This document shows, piece by piece, positions 1-11,313 of a DNA stretch of 64,000 nt; position 1 is the stretch's first letter; every line of letters starts with the position of its first letter. The DNA lies in the NCBI GenBank assembly GCA_949592205.1, contig CATIUR010000005.1, forward strand, positions 86,362,777-86,426,776. The letters run 5' to 3'. A program made the translations under genes and the position numbers. This stretch comes from Helichrysum umbraculigerum. Lineage: Eukaryota > Streptophyta > Magnoliopsida > Asterales > Asteraceae. The notes under the pieces are model-generated. The model ran no database searches. It was not told the DNA's origin and saw only the letters and a list, made by a program, of their open reading frames with translations.

Positions 1-657
1 AAAATAAAAGTTATACTGTCCATGAGCACATAGTCTGAGCTTAACTGATTTGTCAGGCCCAATTAAGGAAACCTAACTGATTTGCCTCCTACGAGTGCCT
101 AATCAACACTCGTCTTCCCAAATGCTAATACATCCGTTTGACCGATTAGTGCGTGCTAACCCGGATGAGGATTGTCAATCCCATATGATATCATATACTA
201 ACATTCACGCTATAAAATACTAGAGACTATGCTTATGGAGGACTTTAAATTGATTAGCTTGAAACTCATGTAGTATTTGAAGTTTGTCACTTGCGTTCTA
301 CTTGTAAAACAAAATCGAGTAGTAATATCACACCCCTAGTTGTAAAGCAGTGAAAATGGGGCTATGAAACTCACCTGATTCCTGATGTGTTTAACTTAAT
401 AAACTTGAAGTAATTAGCAGTGTGTTGGTGTCCAAAGACTTGAAACCTGAATGTGTCCACGACACTTGAATTGTTATTAATTGTATTGGTATCTCGAAAG
501 ACTACCATTGAAATTGTTTGTCTAACTTAATGTCCAAATTTCCCCGATTTGGTTGATTGTATTGTTACAAGTTACTACGACTTGTTTGAGTGTTGAAGTA
601 TGTTTTGAAAATGCGTACGGCCCGTTGGTGACGGTTGTAACAATAGTTCAAAAGGTT

Positions 658-665
658 ATTATATA
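658..665 (-). promoter_or_regulatory. Possible LTR TATA box
   Basis: On the - strand this reads TATATAAT. It lies just downstream, in element sense, of the GCGACGTA array. No transcription start is known, so this is a position-based guess. Confidence 0.3.
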
Positions 666-732
666 GTTGCTACAGTGAATTGCTACCGTAACTTTGACTT
701 TGAAAATTTCGAGTTTTGAAGGTTCTGTTTTT

Positions 733-1005
733 AGCGACGTAGCCTGCGACGTAGGCTGCGACGTAAGAGTTTTGCGACGTAAAGGGTTACGTCGCTAAGG
801 TCAACAGTGCTAAGTCAATAGCGACGTAGGGTGCTACGTCGCTTATGCGACGTAGGTTCGTTTTTGCGACGTTAAGGTCTGCGTCGCTATGTGCGACGTT
901 CGCAAGTCAATGCGACGTAGTAGGCTGCGTCGCTGTATGCGACGTTGGGGATATAATGCGACGTAGGTCGCTACGTCGCATCTGCTCCAGACCAAATGCG
1001 ACGTA
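733..1005. repeat. GCGACGTA motif array inside the LTR
   Basis: About 17 copies of GCGACGTA or GCGACGTT, or their reverse forms TACGTCGC and GCGTCGC, lie in both orientations within 273 bases. The segment is unusually rich in CpG for this AT-rich window. The sequence between copies is not conserved, so it is a motif cluster and not a simple tandem repeat. ACGT is the core bound by plant bZIP factors, but binding here is only inferred. Confidence 0.85.
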
Positions 1006-1991
1006 CGGGGTCTGATCGGAGTTTCAACTCCAAAAACGCGTTTTCCGGCCATCGATCGGCCTAATATTTTTACCCAACCCATTTTAGGACATTACAAGGT
1101 TATACAAACAACTAGCAAGTTATAAATCTTAAAAACGAGAGTTTTCGGAGTTGTGTCGGAAACTTACAAATCGCCGAAATGAAATTCCGGAAAGGTAGGA
1201 TTGTAGATCGTCGCGAGGTGGTCGTTTATTTCCAAATGGGCTTGAAGATCCGAGGTTGTTTGAGGTGCTTATTTTGTGAATTTGTGAGTTTTTGGGTGTT
1301 TGGGGTTTTGAGAGAAAAGAAATGAAAGAGAGAGAGAAAGAAAATAAGAAATGAAAAGAAAAGAGAAAGTGGAGGGGGTTTTGGTGAATCCCCACCATTT
1401 TCAGTCCGCGCACTGCGCTCCGTGCGGTGTTCGTTTGCCCCGTCATTTAAACGTTAAATAATTGTTTTAAATATTAATTGGTACATTTTAAAATACAAAT
1501 TATCACGCTATATTTTATTTAAATATTTTACTAATCACTTTATATTTGAATTATAAAAACGTAAGTTAATTTGGTTGCGCGTTTTACATTTTAAATTTGG
1601 TAACTTTCTGATTGTGCGGTACGAATGGATACGAAGTATTATAATAAGAATACTTTTGACATAAAGCGTTATTAAATAAAAGTTGGTCACCAACGTCCGT
1701 ATTTATTGTATCGAAATTCATTCTATTGAAACTCGTACGATTTGAACAAACCGCATAATTGTAGATATATATTCAACAATATATATAATAATTGATACAT
1801 TAATTAGCCTAACACAGAACTAATTACATGTATTAAAACTTGATTAGGCACAAATTATAGTCCTAAATTGACGGTTGTCACAATGAGCTACACTCATTTA
1901 GTGTCTACCAAGATTGAAAAGTCGAGTTTTCGAGAATGAATGTACCCATATGGTTGTTAGGGTTTTGTCCGGCTTCCCCGGTGTTGATCAC

Positions 1992-3053
1992 CTAGGCCCT
2001 GTCACGGGCGTTGTTGTTGTTTTGATTGTTGATCTTGTCTTTTAGTTCTGGACAATCCTTCTTATAGTGTTCAGGGTTACGACACTTGAAACATGTTCTC
2101 TGTGCATCAGGGTTTGCGGGAATCCTGCAGTCCTTAACTTGGTGTCCATATCGCTTGCACCTCTCGCAATGTGTACCACAGTAACCTTCGTGGTGTCGAT
2201 TAAAGTTAGGGCAGTAGGGCCTGCGTCCTTCATAACTATTCTTTCCCTCGGATCCGGATCCGGTAGCATTGGCCTTGACAGTATCGGCCTTTTTGTTTTG
2301 CTGTTGTTGCTGGTTGTTGTTGTTGCTAGACCATTTCCTTTTGTTGTCCCCGGTGGCTTTCTCAGTGGTTGTCTCTCGGCGGACAATCTGGGCCATGAGT
2401 TCATGTGCCATGCGGACAGCACTTTGGATGGTCCCGGGTTTGGAAGAGGTGACATTCCCTTGGATTGAGTCAGGTAGCCCCCAAATGTATCTCTCGATAC
2501 GTTTGTATTCGGGGTCCACCATGGATGGGCAAAGAAGAGCAAGCTGGTGGAACCTGGTTGTGTAGCTGGTGATGTCGTTTCCTTGAACTATGAGGTTCCA
2601 GAATTCTTGTTCGAGCTGTTGGAGTTGCTCACGAGGACATTATTCTTCCCTCAACAGGTTTTTGAGTTAATCCCAGGATATTTGATAGGCAGCATCAATA
2701 CCATGGGTTTGGGCGTATGAGTTCCAGAAAGTGAGTGCACCCTCAGCTAGTGTGCAGGTAGAGAATTTTACTTTGTCATCCTCTTGGCAGTTACTTATTC
2801 GGAAAACGGACTCCATTTTCTCAATCCATCGAATGAGACCGACGGCTCCTTAGGTTCCTTTGAAATGAAGGGGTTTACAATTCTCGAAATCTTTGTAGGT
2901 GCAAGGCTTTGGCACTGGTGGATTGTTGCCTGCCCCTCCAAGGTTTCCTTGGTTTGGATCGGGATTGTTTCTGGCAGCTTCTAGGGCAACTTGAACCCTC
3001 TGATTAACGAGTCGTTCGATATCAGCGGAGCTCATTTGACGTTTTGGTGCCAT
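1992..3053 (-). pseudogene. gag: gag pseudogene of a gag-only Gypsy element
   Basis: Read on the - strand from the ATG at 3053, this is a retrotransposon capsid/nucleocapsid gene similar throughout to the intact gag at 59296-60378. It begins MAPKRQ, has the capsid segment ending in the CPSMVDPE motif, and ends in zinc knuckles, including CxxCxxxGHxxxxC spacing near 2100-2160. One reading frame covers the gene but has in-frame TAA stops at 2850-2852, 2667-2669 and 2640-2642, and a TAG at its end where related elements run on into protease. After that stop the frame still reads like a gag-protease junction for about 30 codons, to about 1895, and then meets the LTR. No protease active site, RT or integrase follows. 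A functional product is unlikely. Confidence 0.88.
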
Positions 3054-4056
3054 GATTCTAAAAGTAAGAAAATGAGAGGCACGTAAGATGTCGTTGAGTA
3101 GGATTTAAGGTCATTGCAGGTGTATAAAGGAAAGTAAAACATGTGTTTATGACACGTCAAAATAATTAAGTAAAACAAGGAAGAAAATTTCTATAACCAC
3201 ACTGAGGCGCAAGTTCAAAATGATTACAAGACTTAGAAGGTTCTCAAAATATGTCGGGCAGCATTACATCCGGTCTTAGTTCAAGAGTTTACAAAGATAA
3301 CAAAGATAGATAGCTGGGCACATCCCCCCCAACAGGTTACAAGGTCAAGAGATAAACTAATCCTGAGGGGAACTTGGTGGTGGAATAAGTGTAACGACTT
3401 GCTCCTTGGTTGCAAGCATTCATTGCGGCAGCGATCGAAATGGTTTAGTTGTTATTAAGATAGTCGTGTTTAGAGTAGTTAAAGTCATAACCCGAGTTAT
3501 GCGTAAGTTGTTGGAATCCATTCAAGTGTTGGAAATATTATTCTTAATGTGTTGGTGTTGTGGTTAGCCGATTTCATCGTCGGACATCTGTACGAAGATG
3601 GTTCCTAGCGGTTGGAGTATCAGTAGTAGTAGTATAGATAGGATAAGGTCTAATTCGAGGTGGTCTGTCGGTCCTTCTAGTCGGGTGTAACACACGCGAT
3701 TTATAGGTTTACAATAAAAGTGGGAGGGAGTGTGCGAAGTAAACGGAGTAAGTGTAACGCGCCTAGGTGACAAATTCTCGCGAGGTTCTAACTCCATACG
3801 TGTTGCCGAATGATTTGGACGAGAGTTGAAGGGAGAGGGTGAGGTAGGTGTCACTTGTTTGGGTGGAGAATCCTCAGGTGGATTCTCCTCAAGTGAGCCC
3901 TATTCGATTATGTCGTTGCCCGATACGGTTGGGCGAGTAGGTTCCGGGGAAGTCTCCACAGTATTAGGTAAGTTTTGAGTCTAGTGTTCTGTGTCGGATG
4001 ACGTAGCAGTGGGAGTGGTTGTCATGAAATGCGGCGGATAAGTTTGTAACTTAAGG

Positions 4057-4123
<67 letters not shown>

Positions 4124-4375
4124 AAAACCTAGCACATAAGCACGTACAAAGGTTGGTCCCGTTCTATCCTCGGTTTGCGTTACTACCGTATTCTCATTTA
4201 CTATAACCATTTCAGGTCTTGCATCGAATCTCCTTTAATTGTACATAGTTGATCTGGCTATATTAAATTAAATTCAAATGATGCAATCGTTGAACCAGTC
4301 ATACCAAACAAGGAATACTAACCTAATGGTTATAGTCTAGGTCACTAATGCAATCCTAGTTCGCTATAACCTTAG
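3054..4375 (-). other. Untranslated leader of the gag-only element
   Basis: This stretch lies between the primer-binding site and gag. I see no convincing coding region. The 160 bases next to the primer site (about 4214-4375) match the same part of the right-hand gag-only element (61018-61181), which confirms that the two elements belong to one family. Confidence 0.7.
4058..4122. repeat. Compound (TA)n(AC)n microsatellite
   Basis: About 16 TA units run directly into about 14 AC units, inside the leader of the gag-only element. The reading frame that crosses it is an artefact. Confidence 0.97.
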
Positions 4376-4387
4376 GATCTGATACCA
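4376..4387 (-). promoter_or_regulatory. Primer-binding site (initiator tRNA-Met type)
   Basis: The - strand reads TGGTATCAGATC, one base away from the TGGTATCAGAGC that pairs with the 3' end of plant initiator tRNA-Met. It is three bases (ATC) from the LTR edge, exactly as in the element at 61182-61196. This fixes the element's orientation and the LTR edge at 4391. Confidence 0.85.
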
Positions 4388-4909
4388 ATCTGTCGCACCC
4401 CCGAAACACGTGGCAGCGGAAGTATGAGGTGTCACGGGGGCTACGACCAAATCAAATATCACAACACAAAGATTAAAGCAAACGACCTCTATATGAGACG
4501 TTTGAAAAACATTACATTCCATAGATAAAATGTTTACATAATATTTGGAGTTCACAAAAATAGTCTAGAGATTTCTAATACATAATTGTTGATACAAAAT
4601 ATCGTAATGCAATTAAATCTCCAGTTTGAAAATATGCGACTCGAGCTATGCTTTCCAAAAGCATCATACAGTCTTGATTCCTGTGGGTAGTCCTACTGCG
4701 TCTGTTAACCTGAGAATACATACCAAAAGGGTCAACGTAAAGTTGGTGAGTTCATAGGTTTGTTAAACAGTTGTCCAAAATATAGGTATGAAACACAAGA
4801 TTTTTGTTTGTATCGCTAAACCACGATAAGTAAGTGTGTTGCACGTATGCAATATAATAATGTATACTATTGCCAATATCATAATTGTAAATCACAAGAT
4901 TTAATAGTT

Positions 4910-5153
4910 TGTATTGCTTTATCACAATATCGAAATGTTTGTATTGCTTTACCACAATATCGAAATGTTTGTATTGCTTTACCACAATATCGAAATGTTT
5001 GTATTGCTTTACCACAATATCGTATTGTATCGCTTTACCGCAATTTCATTTTGTATTGCTTTACCGCAATATCGTTTTGTATTGCTTTACCGCAATATCG
5101 TTTTGTATTGCTTTACCGCAATATCATTTTGTATTGCTTTACTGCAATATCGC
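4910..5153. repeat. 30/27-bp tandem repeat array in the LTR
   Basis: Four 30-bp units built on TTTGTATTGCTTTACCACAA are followed by about five shorter 26-27-bp units in which ACCACAA becomes ACCGCAA. The unit change within one array suggests two rounds of local expansion. The long open frames seen in all + frames here come from the repeat and are not genes. Confidence 0.95.
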
Positions 5154-5741
5154 AAGCGTAGATCAACAGATTTATATGATTGTATTGGCCTTAGTGGAAA
5201 AGAAAGTAACTTATGCAAATCAGTATATCAATAGTCTGTAAGTCTGTAAAATAGCAAGTCTGTGCATGTGTTCAAGTAAAAGTAGTTGTGTAAAGCAGTT
5301 GTAGTATGTATTCTCCCCCAAAACAATTTAAAACAAGTAAAAGGGGGCTATGAAACTCACCTTAGATTAGCAAGTAGTAAGCAAATATCAAATAAGCAAG
5401 CAAGCCGGTGTGCAACCTTCTAACGTCCTAAAAACGTATAAGGTTGGGTATAAATAGATGTCTCAAAAGACCATCTATGTAGTGGAGGGTTAATATCCAC
5501 TTAAATCACAATGTAGGTGGAGGGTTAATGTCCACCTAATGCTAGTTGTCCATTCAACTAGTTATGTCCAAATAAGTTGTTCAAGTTCGATTATTATAAA
5601 CGTGTACGACCCGTTGGTGAAAGTTTGTAATAATAATTCATTTAGACATTATTATTAAGTTTGTTTTGTTGTATACTATTCATTAGTACATATCGTGTGT
5701 TGCAAACCGATTATTTTAGTTTGTATAAGTCTTAAACCGTA

Positions 5742-5847
5742 GGTCAAAGTTGGTCAACTCGTTGGTCAAAGTTGGTCAAACCCGGTCAAACTGGTCAAAC
5801 CTGGTCAAACTGGTCTAGGTTGGTCAAACCTGGTCAATGTTGGTCAA
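5742..5847 (-). repeat. Array of ten GGTCAA (TTGACC) sites
   Basis: GGTCAA begins at about 5742, 5752, 5764, 5774, 5784, 5793, 5803, 5822, 5832 and 5842. Spacing is mostly 9-12 bases, close to one DNA turn. On the element's sense strand each reads TTGACC, the core recognised by WRKY factors (W-box). A regulatory role in the LTR is inferred. Confidence 0.85.
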
Positions 5848-5868
5848 ACTTTAACAATACATGTCAAC

Positions 5869-5918
5869 TATGAGACACTTCATGTGACACTTCATGAGAC
5901 ACTTCATGAGACACTTCA
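5869..5918. repeat. 14-bp tandem repeat
   Basis: Four near-identical copies of ATGAGACACTTC lie head to tail just beyond the GGTCAA array in the same LTR. Confidence 0.85.
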
Positions 5919-6195
5919 AATTTATGTGCCGGTTTCTAATTTGGGAAACTTTTCAGGTCTTGTTTTTGGTCAAAGACATTATTTAAGCCACCCAAACACA
6001 TTTTCGTTGTTACTTTCCAAAAATAGTAAGTTTTGTCGTTTTTAGAAACCGAGCCGCTTTTGTTGACTTGGTCAAACCTACCCGGTTTGACCCGAAACTT
6101 CTACCCAACCCATAAATCAGTTTATAGAGTCCAAATAATTTTTCGGTTCATGTCAGAGTTGATCCATGGTGTCGGTTTCTAACATGCAACCTAAG

Positions 6196-6741
6196 TGATG
6201 ATCCCAGCTAGAGATCTTAGTATGTATTACTTTGATTGATTATTAATAAGCTTTCGGAATAGTTTATTAATAACTTGAAGAACAAATTTGTATATAACAT
6301 TATATCTAACCAAAAGCTTCAATATTATTATCAATAATACGAACACACAATTGTGTTAGGGTTTACAACCTTGAAGCTAATAACTAGAATGAATCGTATC
6401 TATCTAGGTTTTACAGGATCTCTATTTATAACATATAGAGTCCTTTACAGAATCAAACTATTATGGAATCATATCTATTCCATAATTCTCTCTAACCAAC
6501 TATATCTAACCAACAGTGGTTATCTATATATCTAATAGGGGTAGTACTCGTATATTACTAACAGTGGTTGAGTACTTGATACAAAATACAAATTACACAT
6601 TAACAGTGGCACTGTTAGACTAACACTATTTGACAGTGGCAACTACTAACTAGCAGTGACAACTACTAACAGTGGTAAACTTCTAAATGCGGCAGCATAC
6701 TTGTACTCTGAGCAGATTTGACAGTGGCTCAGGTCTCAACA
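6196..6741 (-). repeat. Copia 3' LTR
   Basis: The + strand begins TGATGATCC and ends CTCAACA. It matches 17324-17868 at about 98% by hand comparison. It contains about nine copies of the CAGTGGC/CAGGGGT motif that recurs throughout this element. Confidence 0.96.
6420..6431 (-). promoter_or_regulatory. TATA box of the Copia 3' LTR
   Basis: The - strand reads TTATAAATAGAG, a strong plant TATA box. The identical string is at 17547-17558 in the 5' LTR, where it would drive the element's transcript. Confidence 0.7.
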
Positions 6742-6752
6742 ATCTCCCCCTA
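6742..6752 (-). promoter_or_regulatory. Copia polypurine tract
   Basis: The - strand AGGGGGAGATT directly abuts the 3' LTR, where the primer for plus-strand DNA synthesis is expected. Confidence 0.85.
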
Positions 6753-6776
6753 AACTTGATCATTCTCAGTAATGAA

Positions 6777-9700
6777 TCAAGTTTCTTCATCTTTCTTTTC
6801 ATCTTTCTGAGTTTGATTCTGTTTTCTTCTTCTCTCCTCCTCTTTCATTCTTTCCAACTCCATTCTTTTATGAAACTGATTGAGCACCATATACAAAGCA
6901 TTAAATGCTCCTTCAGAAATCACTGTAGTTTTCAATTGAGATGCAAGCACATTTCTTAGAATCTGAGTTCCCAGAACATATCTCCTTTCATCAAGCATGA
7001 AAATTGACATTCCACTTCTGAATAGAATCATATGAACTCCAGCTCTAACAAAATGTCTCCAAGTATTCACAGCATCAATACAATGTAGGAACAAATTGAT
7101 GAATGGCTCAGGCTCAAACAGCATATTCAGACATCTTCCCAATTCTCTTTCCATAATTACCAATGAAGCCTGTCTATCTCCTTGACTGTTTAGCTCAAAC
7201 AGATCTAGAATGTCCAATCTATTCACATTCTTAAGCACATCAGCAACAGATGACAAATATTGCTTATCACCATTCTCTCTAACAATCTTGATCTGTTCTT
7301 TATCACCATCAGCAACCTTTGATTTAATTCCTTCCCATTCAACTATCCTTGAAGATCTATCATGATTGATGTGAATATTTTCTTTATAATCCTTCACCTC
7401 TTTGATATATTTCTTCAACTCCTCTGCATCTCTCTCCAAATCAGAAACTACATTATCAGAAGCAAGTACTCCATTCCATCTGCTCTTTATATTTTGATCA
7501 GAAAGTCTTTTTAACTCTCTTTCTTTGGCTTCTCTCTCTTCTTGCTCTTTCTTTTCAATTCTCTCTTCCTCTTCTCTTCTCACTTGCTCAGCAATCTTCT
7601 TTCTATCCTCCTCCAACTTTTTCTTAATGAATTTATCTTTCTAAATCCTTTTCTCAAAATCTTCCTTCTCCTCATTCTGATATTTTCCATATGCCCTTTC
7701 CAATTTCTGTACATCCCAACCTTCAAGCACACTTCTTGGTGCATACCTATCACCAAGAATTTTGAGCAAGTCCTTCTTTCTTTGAGCAGCAGTTGGTGGT
7801 TTGTTCCTTTTCTTTTCAAGCTCAGCTTGTCTTTTCAATCTTTCCTTTTCTTCATTAGCTTGTTTAAGCTTTGCAAACCCTGAATCCAAACCATCTTTAT
7901 CATCCTTTCTGTTGATCATATCATGAATCTGTTGAGCAGACAAACCTTGACCTCTTGCAGCCATATCATTCAACATCTGTGCAGCTTTTTGAGACAAAGT
8001 TACCACACTAGAATCTTCCAGAATAACATCAACCTCAGGACCTTCCTTTCTTTTAGACTCAACTGCCATTCTCAACATTCTTTCATCATGTTCCTCCTGA
8101 GCTCTTCTAGCCTCATCCAAATTAATTGGAGGCTCTACAACCTTCTTAATCTTTTTCTCTTCTTTCAATTTTCCCTTACCTTTGTCCTTTGAATCAATCT
8201 TTGGCAAATCAGACTTAGGTTTGGTTGGTTGTGTAGGCTCTCTGATTGTAACAGGCACTTCTAGAGTCCTAGCAGTGGTCATTGCTGTAGCAGTGGTGTA
8301 AACTGGAGTAACAGTAGGTGTACCAACAGTTGTAGGAATGTGTAAAGTGCCAATAGAGGTTGATACAACAGTGGTTGGTTTTGTGTTAACAGGGGTAGGT
8401 GTTGTAGTAACAGGGGTTGTGATGACAGGGGTTGAAATTGTAGTAGCAGGGGTTGCTGTTGAAGTACCAACAGTGGTAGATACCTCAACAGGGGTAGATA
8501 CCAAACTACTAGCAGAGGTAGAAACACTACTAGCAGTGGTCAACAATTGAGTTTCAACAGATGTTTGTACCTTAGCAGAGGTAGACTTTCTCTTTGGAAT
8601 TGATTTCTTTCTGTTGTAAATCTTCACTCTATCTTCCTCTTTAGCTTCAGGTTTTGACTCTATTAACTCCCCCTTATCCTCTACATCATCAGATTCCATC
8701 TTCTCTGTTTCAACAGATTTATCATCACTCTTTTCTTCATATACCAACCTATCACTAAAACTTACTCTTTTGCACATATCTAGATTAGCTCCCATAATAT
8801 CCCAGATATACAGATTAGCCACAGCCTTAAAAGGTAAATCTTTGTTTAATGGAAAAACATTTAAAGCTGGACCACTCTGTGTACTATCATCTGCAACACT
8901 ATCACCTGTATACACCACCATTCTCCTATCATTCTCAGCATCCACCATCTGTTCATCCATGTCTTCATTGACCACATAATCTGAGACATTTAATTCATCT
9001 TCAAAAACTTTATCACTCATCTCTACATCAGCAGGTATATCCATGAAACTGAAATCATCTGCACCTCCAGTATCACCATCATTATTATCATTCTGCTCAT
9101 GACCATTCTTATCTTCAGGCATATCATTCTGCTCATCATCATCTTCATTCTCCCCCTTGCCTGAAGATTCCCTAGCAGGCAACAAAACTTTATCAACTGC
9201 ATCTTCAACAATTGACAACCTGGATTGTAAATCAAAAATTTCATCCCTCTGTTTCTTTATCAACTCACCCTGAGCAACCAATAGAACCTGTTGCTCTCTT
9301 CTCAAAGCTCTTTCCTTCTCAAACTTATTCCAAATCAGATTGACATCATGTACCAAATCAGCAATAGTCAATTCCCTAGTTTTATTACTAGCCTCATCAA
9401 CATTGGAGTGTGACCTCCTAGATGAATCATCGACTACATCTGCCACTGCAGATGTCCCTTGGTTATTGGTACTGGGACCTACATTTGAATCATCACCCAT
9501 AGGTTCATCAAATATAGTTGCCTCTGGTTGGGTCTGATTGATGTTACCACTATCCTGCCCTGCCAGTGGGCTAGAAACAGTAGTGGCAGCCCTTCCAGAA
9601 TGAACATTTTCATCAAGTATGTTCACCTGTTGTGGTGGAATATGTGACTGAGACTGTGAAGAAATAGGAATCTCCACAGCCTGTTTAGCCTTCTTGGATT

Positions 9701-10631
9701 TCTTGACTTTACTTTGGGTAGGCTTTTGGTTCCCTTGTTTTCTTTTGGTGCCACCTCCTGGTGTGTGTTCAGAACCAACTTGTGTTGTTGGTCTGTCATC
9801 ATTTGGTCCAAGTGATGTTGGTAATACACCACCAGTGGCAGAAGGAGCAACTAACATTGTATTAAATAATGCAGTTTCCTTCTTTGAAAAAGAATTCTGA
9901 TATTGATTCATAGCTTTAATAGTCCTCAAAGATAGAGTAGAACTAACTATTACACTATCCTCTGCTGGCAAAGTTGACAATTGAGTATTCAATAAAAGCT
10001 GAACAAATCTAGGGTACATAATGAATGTATCACCCTTTACATTCCTAATCATGTTATCTAAGATAAACTTAGACATATTAAATTTAATACCCTGTGCCAA
10101 GCAGATAATAGGATATGCAATACTAGAACTAAATTCATTAAAACTAGTTCTCTTTTGAGACAAACATACCAGAAAAGTATGTATGTAGAACTTCCATTGA
10201 GGACAGAACCATGACTTCAAGAAAGTATATTCTGATCTTGCTTTTCCAGAACCTTCATACCCCATATCCATTATGCCTTTGAACAAATCATCTCTTGATA
10301 ATTCCAGAATACCTCCTTCATCATCAAACTGCAGAAGTTCCCTAAGAACAATCTCAGTCACCATTACCTTCTTACCTTTGACAGTGGAATGAATGTGAGT
10401 AATGCCATTAACATTCCCTTCCTTTGCATTCTGCCAGAATTCTTGAATATGCGATCGAATCAATCGTGGAGCGACAGTAAGGGCATAAGTAACTGGACAA
10501 TTACTCAAGAAATCAATGATATGGTGAAAATACTCATCGGCAAGTTCTTTATTCAAGAAAGCCCTCATGTTGTGTTCAGAATGAACACTTAGCGTAGAAG
10601 TACCAGAATCAGACGAAGATGACGATGCCAT
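6777..10631 (-). pseudogene. Extra ORF downstream of Copia pol (about 1,284 codons, one stop)
   Basis: The frame opens at the ATG at 10629-10631 and runs to 6777, with a single in-frame TAG at 7641-7643. The 996-residue upstream part has a globular N-terminus (residues about 15-260, with segments such as IIDFLSNCPVTYALTV and FVQLLLNTQL), then a basic patch (KRKQG...KKSKKAK), an acidic linker, a coiled-coil stretch around residues 430-480, a Thr/Val/Pro-rich low-complexity region around residues 690-790, and a long charged helical tail. The part after the TAG starts with a very charged helix (EEDRKKIAEQVRREEEER) and then a second globular region. I see no signal peptide, membrane segment or catalytic motif, so an envelope role is not supported beyond its position. 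It resembles retroelement-linked hypothetical proteins I recall from Asteraceae. Function unknown. Confidence 0.8.
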
Positions 10632-11313
10632 TGAAGAAATTGATGAACGAACGAAGAGCGATTTACAATAAACAAATCAAAACGAGAGCAATTTATTGAA
10701 GGGTTTTGAAAATTTTGAAAGTGTAATTGAAAAAGTGAAGTATTTGAGTATTTATATGATGACAGTGCCAAGCCCTAAAAATAGAACTAACAGTGGCACT
10801 GCTGGTGATACCCAGCAGGGGCACAACTTATAAATAAGCCCAACAGGGGTACCTCACTTGGTCAATTATAGTCAACCCTTTTTATCCATCTAATAAAGCT
10901 AACAGCGGCTGATAGTCTAGCAGGGGCATCCGACCAGGGAAACTCCAGCTTAGAACTAACAGGGGCATAAACTTAGCTTTATTAGAAAACGAAATTTTTT
11001 TTTTTTTTATTATTATTTTTTTTTTTTAATTTTTTTTTTAACCAAAATAAGAAGCAACAAAGAAAATATTAGACTCCAGCTCAAATGATGTCTCTTGACA
11101 GTGGCTGTGTCCTGCAATATTAAACTAAGAAAAACAAACAGCAGGGGTTAATCTACACAAATATACAGCAGGGGTTGAAAATACATTGACAGTGGCATAA
11201 GTAAACTAACAGTGGCACCAACTGTTATCATGATGAAGCTAACAGTGGCAACACTTGACCCTGTCACACACAATATACTTCACCCCTGTTAGTATCAAAT
11301 CCAGACCAAAACA
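10632..11313 (-). other. Non-coding spacer between pol and extra ORF, with motif repeats
   Basis: There is no supported coding region. About a dozen copies of CAGTGGC, CAGGGGC/T or CAGCGGC occur here, many preceded by AA. A T-rich tract occupies 10994-11039. If the extra ORF is made from a subgenomic RNA, its promoter or splice acceptor could lie here, but I cannot identify one. Confidence 0.75.
10994..11039. repeat. Poly-T rich low-complexity tract
   Basis: Runs of T broken only by ATTATTATT and a few A residues, within the Copia spacer. Confidence 0.95.

Larger units (their letters stand above)
1..1882 (-). repeat. 3' LTR (partial) of a gag-only Ty3/Gypsy element
   Basis: This is the inner part of a long LTR that begins left of the window. 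In the element's - strand sense it starts TGTGACAACC at 1882. It shares blocks with the solo LTR at 48276-51152: the segment around 30-230 matches 48725-48910, and the terminal segment 1840-1882 matches 51110-51152. It also holds the motif GTACGGCCCGTTGGTG (615-630) common to all LTRs of this family here. It adjoins a gag pseudogene that has lost pol. It does not closely match the 5' LTR at 4391-19456, so the two may not be a true pair. The family call rests on shared blocks seen by eye. Confidence 0.75.
4391..6195 (-). repeat. 5' LTR of the gag-only Gypsy element, part 1 (split by Copia)
   Basis: The LTR starts (+ strand) TGTCGCACCC next to the primer site and is interrupted at 6195 by the Copia element. 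It resumes at 17874 and ends GGGTGTCACA at 19456, so about 3.39 kb without the insertion. The terminal inverted repeats match those of the solo LTR at 48276-51152. It contains a 30/27-bp tandem array, a GGTCAA array and the family motif GTACGACCCGTTGGTG at 5604-5619. Confidence 0.85.

Noticed and set aside
2067..2565. Open frames on the + strand across the left gag
   Set aside because: The opposite strand encodes recognisable zinc knuckles and the capsid core; the + frames are shadows.
4847..5241. Long overlapping open frames in several + frames
   Set aside because: They run through the 30/27-bp tandem array, whose unit lacks stops in these frames. The product is a simple repeat with no domain, inside an LTR.
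8279..8550. Leu- and Val-rich open frames antisense or shifted to the Copia extra ORF
   Set aside because: They are shadows of the low-complexity Thr/Val/Pro-coding repeat in the real frame.
6777..10631. Calling the Copia extra ORF an envelope gene
   Set aside because: No signal peptide, membrane segment or processing site is visible; position alone is not enough.
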